The notes beneath the pieces are model-generated. The model was not told where the DNA came from. It made no database searches and saw nothing but the letters and a program-made list of their open reading frames with translations. 64,000 nt of DNA from Symsagittifera roscoffensis. Its lineage: Eukaryota > Xenacoelomorpha > Acoela > Convolutidae. The stretch lies in NCBI RefSeq assembly GCF_963678635.1, contig NC_087062.1, positions 35,862,052-35,926,051 of the forward strand, read 5' to 3'. Shown here piece after piece: positions 1-10,500 of this stretch. Made by a program: the position numbers and the translations under genes. The number at the start of each line of letters is the position of its first letter. Within the stretch, counting starts at the first letter, position 1.

Positions 1-460
1 AAGGGTGAGATTAGAGATATTTTTACTGAGAGTAGATATTCTTTTAGAGATTGCTTGGGGGTGGTTGAAGAGAGTGGTGTTGGTGTTAGAAGAGATATTG
101 TTGGGAATGAATTCCCGTAGTTTTGAGCTTCTATTTATACTCAGATGGGAAATCGTACCACTTTTCGTATCAAATGAGAAGTTACTTCTTAACTTCGTAT
201 TCTCTATTCGCACATTCGTATTTCACGAGAAGAAGGTTTCGTATGCTCGTATTTTACGAGAGGAATCGTTAATATTCGCATTGAATGAGAATAGTCGTTT
301 CAATTCTCAATGCTTAAAACGTTATACGAATTATTCCAATAGCATTTCCCTTCCTTTTGCAAGGGAATAAAAACATATTTCTTTTGTGGTGGCGGCGGCG
401 TCACATTTTGTGAACGCAATAAAATAATTCACGTTTCTGTTTCTATTTGAAATCAGAACA
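1..460 (-). repeat. 3' LTR (partial, truncated by window start)
   Basis: The sequence matches 14130-14589 base for base with one difference seen. The inner edge is at 460, where the minus strand begins TGTTCTGAT. A purine-rich stretch on the minus strand just inside it (about 461-485) could be the polypurine tract. Confidence 0.9.
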
Positions 461-992
461 TATCCATCCTCCTATTTGGAGAGAAAAAAAACTGAAATTT
501 TCATTTTTATTACTTTCACTTGAATAGTGGGGTAATTGTTGATCGAACGAAGCTTTTTCTTTCAATCTCATAAAGTTGGTTCAATAGTTTGTTGGTATTA
601 CAGGTAGCAGATGTTTTTGAACAACTGATGCTTTGAGTCAGGCTTGAATGAATATAAATACATCAGTTACATTTATAAATCAAAATAGAGTTTACACAAC
701 CAAGGGATTTAACTATAAAATTAATTACATCAAAATTATTTTTTTCTCAAAAGTTTGAAGGCTAGTTTTATTACTTGAACAATCTTTTTCCGAAGTCTCC
801 TTTTTTTCCTGAAGTATGTGAAGTGGATGTCCATACGCGTAATAAGGGGAGGACTGGTTCATACAAAGGGGGTATTTTTTGTGTTTTTTGTTTTTTATAG
901 ATGTCAAAATTGTTGAGAAAGGAAATTATTAGCTATACTACATAGCTATATAAAACGAAAGAATAAATGTTTAAATGAAAGGATAAATTTTT
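461..992. other. Non-coding 3' internal region of the LTR element
   Basis: AT-rich sequence between the 3' LTR and the end of the accessory gene copy. I see no convincing reading frame. It probably carries 3' untranslated sequence. Confidence 0.5.
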
Positions 993-1750
993 TTACAATT
1001 TTCCTTCCAACCGGGCTATAAGTTGGTGATTTTTTGTTTTCAAATAGTGGATTTGCTTTTTCAGCTCCCGGATTTGATGCGTTTCATGGATATGACTGCG
1101 CTGAATTTGTTCAGTATAGTCATCTAACTGGGGGTTTGTAATTTTGCTGTCAGATATTTTGCTGGGACATAGATTTTTTGATCTTCAAGAAGGGAATTAG
1201 TTATGGAGTACATTTTTTTTATAGGGTGATAGGCTTCTAATTTAAAACGATTGATTAATGGATTCAAAGCATAATTGAGATCCATATCGAAGCCGGGATT
1301 GCTGTTAGAATTTATGTATCATTCCCTTTCTAACTGAATATGTATTTTAGTATTTATTTCAGTGGGGTGTAAGGGCTGTCGCCTAATGGTCATTGGATAT
1401 TGAGAAGTTGATACCGGCGTATTTGCCGTTAGTATCTTATATGGTCTTACAATCTGGGTCCGTTTTTTAATTTTGGATTTCAAGGGAACCAGGGGTATTT
1501 TGAAATCAGGGGGTGAAATTTTTAGGGGTGGTGGCTTTGATGCTGTAGTTATTGGGACAGCTGAATTGGTTTGAAGTAGTGGCTCAACGAAGGATCGTGT
1601 TGAGGTCGGCTTTGCAGTGGGTGTTGTAGTAGTAGAAACAGTTGGTTGTTGAGTGAGTGCTGAAATCTGCGAGTCCAGTGGATCGGTTGGTGGCAGGAGT
1701 GAGAGAAGATCCTCAAAATCTCTCAAGTCGTCATCAAGTGTTGCGTCCAT
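993..1750 (-). pseudogene. Accessory gene, copy A (broken)
   Basis: Nearly identical to the copy at 2109-2900. It starts with the same acidic N-terminus but has an in-frame TGA at 1319, where the other copy has CGA. It also has a run of five G instead of six near 1132-1136, which shifts the frame. It keeps what is probably the original C-terminus, ending at a TAA at 993-995, which the other copy has lost. Comparing the two suggests an ancestral protein of about 250 residues with an acidic N-terminus, a Ser/Thr/Pro-rich middle and a zipper-like C-terminus. Function unknown; the layout resembles a small transactivator, which is inference. Confidence 0.65.
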
Positions 1751-1880
1751 AGTTGAATCAATTGGTATATCCTAGAACAGTAGAATTTTTTTATTAGACT
1801 GGGTTTGTTGGGTGATCCAAGCTTTGAGTTCTTCTCTCAAAACTTGTTAATTGGATGTGAGGATACATGCGATCCTGGTT

Positions 1881-2163
1881 TATTTTAAGGGTGAGATTAG
1901 AGATATTTTTACTGAGAGTAGATATTATTTTAGGGATTGGTTGGGGGTGGTTGAAGAGAGTGGTGTTGGTGTTAGAAGAGATATTGTTGGGAATGAATTC
2001 CCGTAGTTTTGAGCTTCTATTTATACTCAGATGGGAAATCGTACCACTTTTCGTATCAAATGAGAAGTTACTTCTTAACTTCGTATTCTCTATTCGCACA
2101 TTCGTATTTCACGAGAAGAAGGTTTCGTATGCTCGTATTTTACGAGAGGAATCGTTAATTTTC
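1881..2163 (-). repeat. Internal LTR fragment between the two accessory-gene copies
   Basis: The stretch matches LTR positions about 14126-14405 with few differences, then switches abruptly to the accessory-gene sequence. With the flanking copies it forms a tandem unit of about 1.15 kb (1015 pairs with 2164). This looks like the scar of recombination or aberrant reverse transcription between two element copies. Confidence 0.85.
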
Positions 2164-2900
2164 GCTATAAGTTGGTGATTTTTTGTTTTCAAATAGTGGA
2201 TTTGCTTTTTCAGCTCCCGGATTTGATGCGTTTCATGGATATGACTGCGCTGAATTTGTTCAGTATAGTCATCTAGCTGGGGGGTTTGTAATTTTGCTGT
2301 CAGATATTTTGCTGGGACATAGATTTTTTGATATTCAAGAAGGGAATTAGTTATGGAGTACATTTTTTTTATAGGGTGATAGGCTTCTAATTTAAAACGA
2401 TTGATTAATGGATTCAAAGCATAATTGAGATCCATATCGAAGCCGGGATTGCTGTTAGAATTTATGTATCGTTCACTTTCTAACTGAATATGTATTTTAG
2501 TATTTATTTCAGTGGGGTGTAAGGGCTGTCGCCTAATGGTCATTGGATATTGAGAAGTTGATACCGGCGTATTTGCCGTTAGTATCTTATATGGTCTTAC
2601 AATCTGGGTCCGTTTTTTAATTTTGGATTTCGAGGGAACCAGGGGTATTTTGAAATCAGGGGGTGAAATTTTTAGGGGTGGTGGCTTTGATGCTGTAGTT
2701 ATTGGGACAGCTGAATTGGTTTGAAGTAGTGGCTCAACGAAGGATCGTGTTGAGGTCGGCTTTGCAGTGGGTGTTGTAGTAGTAGAAACAGTTGGTTGTT
2801 GAGTGAGTGCTGAAATCTGCGAGTCCAGTGGATCGGTTGGTGGCAGGAGTGAGAGAAGATCCTCAAAATCTCTCAAGTCGTCATCAAGTGTTGCGTCCAT
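2109..2900 (-). CDS. Accessory protein, copy B (acidic N-terminus, coiled-coil C-terminus)
   Basis: A 263-residue frame just downstream of the envelope-like frame. A good splice acceptor (TGTTCTAG) lies about 25 nt before its ATG, so it is probably translated from a spliced mRNA. Residues 1-20 are acidic and hydrophobic (DLRDFEDLLSLL). Residues about 35-75 are rich in Ser/Thr/Pro. About residues 215-245 form a heptad-like helix (RELKKQIHYLKTKN). The last 18 or so residues are encoded by the inserted LTR fragment, so the natural C-terminus is lost. An acidic segment plus a zipper-like end fits a small transcriptional activator such as complex retroviruses carry in this position, but no homology shows it. 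I do not recognise the family. Confidence 0.6.
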   Translation of the reverse strand: MDATLDDDLRDFEDLLSLLPPTDPLDSQISALTQQPTVSTTTTPTAKPTSTRSFVEPLLQTNSAVPITTASKPPPLKISPPDFKIPLVPSKSKIKKRTQIVRPYKILTANTPVSTSQYPMTIRRQPLHPTEINTKIHIQLESERYINSNSNPGFDMDLNYALNPLINRFKLEAYHPIKKMYSITNSLLEYQKIYVPAKYLTAKLQTPQLDDYTEQIQRSHIHETHQIRELKKQIHYLKTKNHQLIAKINDSSRKIRAYETFFS

Positions 2901-2943
2901 AGTTGAATCAATTGGTATATCCTAGAACAGTAGAATTTTTTTA

Positions 2944-5107
2944 TTAGACTGGGTTTGTTGGGTGATCCAAGCTTTGAGTTCTTCTCTCAAAACTTGTTAA
3001 TTGGATGTGAGGATACATGCGATCCTGGTTTATTTTATCAATTTCCTCTAAAAGAGGAGCTTGTATTTTTTGATCACATTCTCTTTCTATTTTTTCAGTT
3101 TGCTCATCTTGAGTGAAAATTGAGGTCACTATGGAAGTGAAAAGTATATTATATGAAGCGGCAAGCAATACTTTGCCAAAGTGTAGTGAGCGGCCGGTGA
3201 TTTTGTGAATATGCAAAGCCTTTATTATGAATACTAGGCAATCTAGTATGAATTTCACAAACAGAAAAGAGGCGAAAACTATTCCGCATTTTTCTAAATA
3301 GTATTGTACTTTCCCGAATATACGGGTGTATTCGTTTTTCCAAAAGTTTGGAGAGATGAGATAGTCCAAATAGATTGTTTGGGAAGAGCCTAGTGGGCTA
3401 TATGAGTCCGTGAAAAGAAATTTTTTAGCATTTAGAAAGGATCTGGATACTTTTTGTAGTATTCCTTTCATCTCTGAATTATCGGAAATCATATTCCAGA
3501 ATTTTTGCATTTGAGCATAAGTGTAGATTGAAGCGCCTTGGCTAGAGGCTAAAGAATGCTTAATCTTTTGAATTTTCTCTTTTGGTTTAAATAGATATGG
3601 TCCTGTAACCCTTGTAATTTGAGGGGTTAACTCAATCCAGGACTTATCATCATCAACATCTAGTTGAAAGAGATTTGAATGTTTGTCGGAGCAGTCTTGT
3701 AGATCTGCCGACTGAAAAGTTTGTCGCGTAATTGGATCGACAAATCGAACATTTTCCTTATACATAATGGGAATGCGATTATAGCATTCATCCATTAATT
3801 GCAAAGGTGAATAAAATTTCGGACAATGGTAGAGCCAGGCAACGTTGCCATTGGTCTCTAAGAACATAGAGCGGTTCTTAGAGAGTTAAAATATAGCCAG
3901 CCAAACATGGGCTTTCAAGTGAAAGCATTAAAGTATTTAATATTGAGGAGCGTTCTAGCTCACATTGATTTTGCAGAAGGGCTAACTCGGCCGTTCTGAG
4001 CATGTAGAAGCTATAAAAAAGAATATAGTCCAATTTGGTTCCTATATGAGCTTCGTAGTCAATTTGATGAGTTGAAAATTGGAGTGGCGGCGAATCATCA
4101 CTTAATGTGAGAAAAGTAGAATTTGGTTGGCCGGCATTATGAATAGTTCCCATTTCTGGGGTTGGTTTAACTTGGATTCCATTATCCATATTGAAACCGT
4201 CAGTGTATGCAATAAAAAGTGAATCATATGAAGTTGTATACACTATTCTGGGATGACCACAAAGAGATTGCGGTTTATTCATCACCTGTAGCATAAATTT
4301 TTGAGAATCCCTTGTATGGGTAGAATGAATAGACGGGCTAGAATCGCCTTTAATTATATAGTATGATTCTTCGTTTTGAATCATTTTAGCCGGAAATCTG
4401 TTTAAAACAGTGAAAATGCAATTGTTGGGTTCTTCCCAAGTATAAGCAAAAGCGTCTAGGGATGTTGTTTCACATCCATTTGTAGACACTGGACAGGGCA
4501 AAGGAATGTTTTGCCAATTATTGACTGTTCCATCTTTGAGGTTAACAGTCAGAGTTACATTTTGCATGTAAGTTTCAAAGGTGTCCAATTTAATTCAAGA
4601 ACGGCCATCACATTCGTTATGATGTTTGCCGTCAACTTTGCCAGCATGGGCATTAGTTACTGTTTTATCATTAAATTTGAATGGAATATTTCCAATACTA
4701 GCATAGCCTAGGTTAAGATAGCCTCTGTCGGCGGCCGATTTACATTGATCGGCAGATAAATGGAGATCAGTAGTGATCATATTTTGTCGAGCGTCGATAC
4801 CACTCGAATCAAAAGAATCGCAGAACCAACGCATTGATTGGTGTTTGATTCGACACATTGTCGCATTTACTTTTGTGCGATAATGTCTCTGATATAGAGT
4901 AACATAAGTATGGGTTACTTTAATATTTTCTGGTTGGACTTTGCAAGGTGCTACTTTATTTAGAGAGAACATTTTGTTAGAAGTCATTAGTTGACAATCA
5001 TAATGAGCAACCCGAAGATTATTTGCAGTATTTGCATATAATTGTTCTTTCGGATCAAATGCTGAGGTTTGATTCGAAAGTATTATTAGAGTTAAAAGAC
5101 CAACCAA
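2944..5107 (-). pseudogene. Envelope-like glycoprotein frame (interrupted)
   Basis: Three consecutive minus-strand frames (4595-5107, 3878-4588, 2944-3867) read as one protein of about 715 residues. They are separated by an in-frame TGA at 4595-4597 and a one-base shift near 3867-3885 in a CT-rich run. A hydrophobic signal-like start is followed by a Cys-rich ectodomain with several N-glycosylation sequons. A long hydrophobic segment lies at about residues 192-217 of the last frame, with a short tail behind it, which fits a class of fusion/attachment glycoprotein. Position 3' of integrase is where retroviral env sits. I cannot assign the family from sequence alone; capture from another virus group is possible. 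The 5' end is unclear: the first in-frame ATG lies downstream of the signal-like region, so a spliced leader exon is likely. Confidence 0.65.
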
Positions 5108-5172
5108 ATAAATTTTTTTGCAAATTTATTTTTTGGTGGTGAATGATAGCAAAAGAATTTTTAAAAGTACTT

Positions 5173-5260
5173 ACTTTAAGCATTTCCTCGAGACTGGTTA
5201 GAACAAGATCTTGGTCCATTAGTTCACCTTCCTCTAGTTCACTATTTGGATTTATCATTT
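5173..5260 (-). CDS. Possible small leader exon upstream of env
   Basis: A short minus-strand frame starting ATG-ATT-AAT near 5260 encodes about 28 acidic residues (SELEEGELMDQD). It runs into a strong donor, AAA|GTAAGTACT, at 5172. This could be the 5' exon of a spliced subgenomic mRNA for the accessory gene or env. I could not find a downstream acceptor that keeps the env frame, so the pairing is unresolved. Confidence 0.3.
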
Positions 5261-5759
5261 TGTGGATTTTTTGTGATGGGAAATCTGAGTTAGATTTTAT
5301 GTTTTTGTTGAGGAATTCAGCAGATTTATTTTTTGGAGAGAGAAGAAGTTTTGTATGCAAGATGTGGAATTGAGCAAGAATGAAAACAACTGTATATCAG
5401 TTAGTTTTTAAAGGCTGTTTTTGCTTTTTTGCAAATCTAAGCTCTGATTGGCCGTTGTTATTCGGCGTCTTTCGGAAGTGACTCTTTTTAAGTCGTAATT
5501 CCTTCGCCATTCGTTTTGTAATGTTGTGGTTTTTTCCACTTAGTTTTGATTTGTTGAGATCTAGCAGTGAAATGATTTTTATTCGTTTATGCTGATGTTA
5601 ATTTTTAACAACTGCATTCCCCTTCCCTATTGGAGGAGGAAAATGAAAAAAAAACATCTCTTCATAAATGAGGACTAAAAGCAACATCATTTGTTTGCTT
5701 TCCGTTTAGTTTGAACTATCTGTATTTTATCCTCAAAAAAAAAATTTTCTTCGTCCAAA

Positions 5760-6462
5760 ATGATTTTTATCGATCCTGAAGATAATCTGGTGGACTTCCC
5801 GGAGAAGTTTTTGAACTTACGGGATGAGCTAAATTTCAAACATGAAGCCTTGCTGGAGGACAAGGAAGTCGAGTGAAGGGTGGCAATCTATGACGGATTA
5901 GTAGAGAAAGGGGCAAATTTAACGCCTATGGAATTTATGATCTTTATGGACCGGAGTTATGTCTTCAAGTATCCGGTACTGAATACCGAGGAACTATTTG
6001 AGCTGGGCTCAATTCAGAGTAGGCTCTTCGCCAAGAAATTACGGAGCCCATGGAGTGGAGACCATGTGGTTTCACAAGAAACAATGGACTTTTTGTCCTT
6101 ATTCTTTGGAGAGGATGTAAGTTTGTTTTACAATACACCCAATTTTTAAAATAATAATTTTTTTTTATTCAAGTGGCAAGGCAACATAGAAATCATATAT
6201 AAATTTGTTTTAGTTTCAAGTAGAATTCTTCAGAAAGCCAGCAACAGAGGAAGAATTTAGAAAAAAGATAGAGCTGGATATCATGTTGGAGGAAATATAT
6301 CAAGCTTGGTGGCGGCCTTATTCAGCGCTGCAGTTTGCAGTGAGGAGCCTGAGTAGGGCCGCTGAAAACTCTATGGAAAAGATGGCGACTGTTAAACTAG
6401 TCAAATCTTACACGGATATAAAGTCTAATCTTTACAAAAGTTATTTTAAAATCTATTTGTAA
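5760..6462 (+). CDS. Antisense two-exon gene inside the LTR element (one in-frame TGA)
   Basis: This plus-strand gene lies between the pol tail and env, opposite to every other gene of the element. Exon 1 starts ATG-ATT-TTT at 5760 and ends at 6116 on GAGGAT|GTAAGT. Exon 2 starts at 6214 after TTTGTTTTAG and ends with TAA at 6460-6462. Both junctions are phase 0, and the 97-nt intron is AT-rich. An AATAAA lies at 6532. The product would be about 200 residues, charged and mostly helical in appearance, without a signal peptide or motif I recognise. An in-frame TGA at 5874-5876 interrupts exon 1; it may be a nonsense mutation, or translation may start downstream. Splice signals, preserved phase and polyadenylation signal argue for a real gene. 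Function unknown. Confidence 0.6.
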
Positions 6463-6588
6463 ATATGTTTATTTTTGGTGTTTTGTGGTTTTATTACAAA
6501 CAAAATATTTACAAAAGAGAAAAAAAAGGCCAATAAAAAAAGAATGTTAAAAATTATTAGTTTTGGCCAAATAAATAGTTGGTGTTTA

Positions 6589-7266
6589 TTATTTCTTTTT
6601 AAATTTGCCAATTATACTGGATGGAATTGTAGTTCCATAAAAGTTTGTAGGACGATTTGTCCGTTTAGGTCTTTTGGATTCAGAAAGTGATCCAGGTGCG
6701 GATCGAGTGTTCTCATAGAAGCTTTCCTGAGAGCTATGAGGGATATTTGTTCCATCAGTAAAGCTTTCTGATGATTCAGATAAACGAGGGATATCAGGAG
6801 GACGGGGAGTATTATATTGTGTTGTTATATTTTGGTGGCGGCGGCCAAAGTCATTTGCGAGACTAGTATTAGGACTTATACTGCGGCTAGGTAGGCGGCG
6901 GTGGCCATAACTACTAGATTGACTAGTTGAAGGATTAGGGGTTTTATCAATAGGATAGGGAGTTGAACTTCGAATAGGTCTAAGATTCTGGTCAATCGCA
7001 GTCGCATCGAACAAAGTTCTTAGATGCATGGTTTCTCTGCCTGAATCTAATGATTGTTCTGGTACAATGGTTTTATTTTGATCCTCATTTGTAGGGTTAT
7101 GATCAGTCATTTGCTGATAACCATTGTTGACTACTGGCCAAATTTGGTATTGTAGATTTTCAACCTGTTTAGATTTATTAAAAGAGTCGATTTGATGATT
7201 TGTTATATGATCATATAAATCACTTGAAAATAAATCACTAGAGTACTCTTGTAGTAGTTTGGGCAT
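6589..7266 (-). CDS. Pol C-terminal tail region
   Basis: The frame continues that of 7285-7557 beyond a single TAA at 7285-7287, so it is most likely the end of pol cut off by a nonsense change, not a separate gene. It is about 225 residues, low in hydrophobics and rich in Ser, Asn, Pro and Arg. A basic stretch (SKRPKRTNRPTNF) lies near the end. Disordered tails of this type follow integrase in many Gypsy elements. No catalytic motif is visible. Confidence 0.55.
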   Translation of the reverse strand: MPKLLQEYSSDLFSSDLYDHITNHQIDSFNKSKQVENLQYQIWPVVNNGYQQMTDHNPTNEDQNKTIVPEQSLDSGRETMHLRTLFDATAIDQNLRPIRSSTPYPIDKTPNPSTSQSSSYGHRRLPSRSISPNTSLANDFGRRHQNITTQYNTPRPPDIPRLSESSESFTDGTNIPHSSQESFYENTRSAPGSLSESKRPKRTNRPTNFYGTTIPSSIIGKFKKK

Positions 7267-7284
7267 TTGTTGTTCTTTAGGAAA

Positions 7285-7557
7285 TTATTCAACAATATGA
7301 TTGCGGTGGACAATCTTTTTTTCGTTAGTGAAATCATTTTGAATTCCGTATGTTACTTCCGTGATTTTTTCAATTACGGTGTAAGGTCCAGATCTCAAAT
7401 TCAAAAGCTTTTGACTTTTCAATAGTGGTTTGGATCTATTTTCTAGTAACACTTTTGTGCCTTCTTTTATAGGCCGTCCTAATTTAAATTGATTTCGGAA
7501 CATGTGGGCCTTATTAGTGATGCGGCGGCAATGGGTATAGGTGCTACTATAAATCAA
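7285..7557 (-). CDS. Integrase C-terminal (GPY/F-type) segment of pol
   Basis: About 90 residues directly following the main pol frame after a one-base shift near 7557. It contains KEGTKVLL followed by LRSGPYTVIEKI, the GPY/F module typical of the integrase C-terminus in Gypsy-type elements. It ends at a TAA, beyond which the same frame stays open. This belongs to pol and not to an independent gene. Confidence 0.75.
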   Translation of the reverse strand: MIYSSTYTHCRRITNKAHMFRNQFKLGRPIKEGTKVLLENRSKPLLKSQKLLNLRSGPYTVIEKITEVTYGIQNDFTNEKKIVHRNHIVE

Positions 7558-10500
7558 CTTAAAATCATTTTCCCTTTTAATATTTCGGCGGAAATTTGAT
7601 TTTTTAGAAATCTATCTATGGTCTCATTGTTTGACTTATGCTCGGTATGAGCATGATTTTCGAGACCAGCGCAAAATTCAGAGGTACATCTTTTGTTTTG
7701 GTCGCGGTAGAGGCCTAATTTAAGGCTAAGGGGAACCTGAGGTTTTATGCCAAAGACAATCTCATATGGAGTGTAACCTGTACTTGAATTAATGGCGGTG
7801 TTATGTACAAAAGCAAATTTATTTGTTAATTCAGACCAGTTTGAGCCTGAGGTACTCAAGAAATGTCGAAAGTACTGGGTTAAATGTTTATTCTGGACTT
7901 CAACTTTTCCGTTAGTCCAAGGCGAGTAAGTAGTTCTTGGCCTCAGGGTTATTCCCAATTCAGAGGACCAATGAGCAAAGTCATTACTCATGAATGCACT
8001 TCCATTATCATGAATAATTTGTTGTGGAATACCAAATGTTGTGATGTATTTCTTTAAGAGCTTAATGGTTTCCTTAGAGTCTGCATGGGTGCATGGATAG
8101 ACTTGAAGAAATCTAGAGAAGGCATCTATCACAACTAAGCAAAAGTTTTTGCCGTGACTTGATGGTCTAAGTGGACCTTTATAATCAATGTGGATCGTTT
8201 TCATTGGGATTGTTTCTAATTGTCCCCATTGTTGTAATGGAGCTTCATTCAGGTCTTTTCGTTTAGGCTTATTTTTCTGACATTCTAGGCAATCATGAAG
8301 AAGCATGTTGACCCATTTATAGAGTCCGGGCCAATAGAAATATCTTTTGAATATTTCCAAAGTTTTTGTTTCGCCGTGATGACTGCTAAGAGGATGCTTA
8401 TGAGCTAACTCAAAGCAATTTAGCACTAGGGAGATGGGTAAGCAAATTTTTGGACTCTTAGTATAGTCATCATTATATTCATTAATACATAGAAGATCAT
8501 GTTGGTCTTCAATGAATAATAATTCAAACTGCCTGATATAGGCTTTTAATCCTTTTTCTTCACGATAAGGATTTTTTTTGTTTCTTTCTGGCTTTTCGTT
8601 TTGCTTTACGCAATTTTTGATATCTATGATTACAGTATTGTTACACTGCTCTTGCATAATTGTTTCAACGTCTAAATTTGCTTCTTTAGCAAAGTCGGTC
8701 ATTTTTGCTATCAGTTCAAGAGAATCTGATTTATTCTCTTCAGATTGGAGACTTAGGGGTTCAATTAACTTCAAAGATCTTGTTTTGGTTGCAAAATCAT
8801 TTTTTGCTTTAACCAGGTCGTTGAGAAGGTTGTTCTCAACATTGCCTTCATATAAGTCAAGCCATTCTGAATTTTCCAAAGGATCATCAAGTTCAGATAC
8901 TTCATCTGGAATTTCTTCATAAATGTTTTCATTGTTTATATCTGGTATAGATAGTCGTTTGATTTGGTTAATTTGTTTGCCAAATCGGAAGAAATCTGTT
9001 ATATTCTGAATCGCACTACAAGATTCTTCAAAATATTCTGGAGCATCTTCAATGCTGAAGTCTCCTCTGTCACTTATGTTGATTAATTTCTTTTTCCCGC
9101 CTTGCACTTGAGCAATGACTGGATAGCAATCGTTTTGAAATATGTTATCATCTTTGTGGAGTACTGAATAACATATTTGTTCTCCATTGTCTAGGATGAG
9201 CTTTAAATCATTTGGAATGGTTTTGTGTTCTAGTTGATATCTTTTGATATCGGCGATGGGCACATTTCGGCTCAATAAGTCAGGAAAGGCTAGGTTTGAA
9301 CCTGGAGTATAGATTATTTTCAAATTGTTGAATTTTGTCAATACGACTTGATATTTGAAAAATCTATGAGAAAATTGTCCTTTTCTGGACCATAAGAAGA
9401 GAATAGGTCTGTGATCACAATATAGGTATAGAGGAAAGGGTGAACCTATAATGTAGAACTCATAGGTTTGCAAAGCAGATATTATTCCACATAGTTCACG
9501 ATGTTGAGTAGACATTTTCTGCTCAGCTTTATCAAAGACTCTAGAATTGGCAGAAACAATTCTTTTCCCTTCAGGAAAGTCTTGGATGAGTATACACCCA
9601 GTTCCGACATTTGAGGAGTCGGCGTGAATGTGGAATGGGTAGTTTACATTAGGTATGGCATTTGAAATATCATGACAGAATTTGTCTTTCAGTTTTTGAA
9701 AAACTTCTTCATGGCATGGTAGCCATTGAAACTTATCACTACTGTTTGCTAGTTCATATAGACATTTTGCGTCCACATGAAAATTGATGATGTATGTGCT
9801 GTAGAATCCCATGACACCTAATACTCCTAGACCTTCTGTTTTTGATTCAGGGGATTTCAATTTTTTTATGTCATCGATTCGTGGAGCGATTGGAGAAAGA
9901 CCATCTTTAGAGACAACATGGCCTAAAAATTTAACTTTTCTTAGGAAGAAAAAGGTTTTGTCAGGGGCAGCTTTTAAGTTGGCCTTCCGTAAAAGAGAAT
10001 GATATTCTCGAATTGTGCCAAACATTTCATTTTTATTTTGACTCTGTAACAGAGTGTCGTCTATGTAAGTAATTGCTTTTTTTTCTTTAATGAGGGGTCC
10101 GAAGGCATATCTCATTAGTTTACTGAAGAAATTTGGAAGTGGTTTCAAGCCATAAAAACCAACTTGGTAGGTATATTGTCTACCTCCTACAATAAAGCTT
10201 GTTAATTTCTGGGCCTCATCTGTGAGAGGTACTTGATGGTAGGCGCAAGAGAGATCACTACTTGTGAAGTATGATCCGTTTATTCTGGTCATGAGAACTT
10301 GTAGCGGTTCTAATGGCCAACTACAATTGCTAGTATCTGTGATTGAGTTTAGATACCTAGCATCCAAGACCAACTTAACGTAGTCTTTTTTTGGAAGAAT
10401 GATGACTGGATTTACGAACCATGAGTTCATATCATCTTTTTCATTTAGTTCTCTGACTATGCCTGCTTGGATTAATTCATCCATTAACTTGTCCAATTTA

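Noticed and set aside
5874..5876. Selenocysteine or recoded TGA in the antisense gene
   Set aside because: No SECIS-like structure was seen, and TGA interruptions occur in other genes of the element too.
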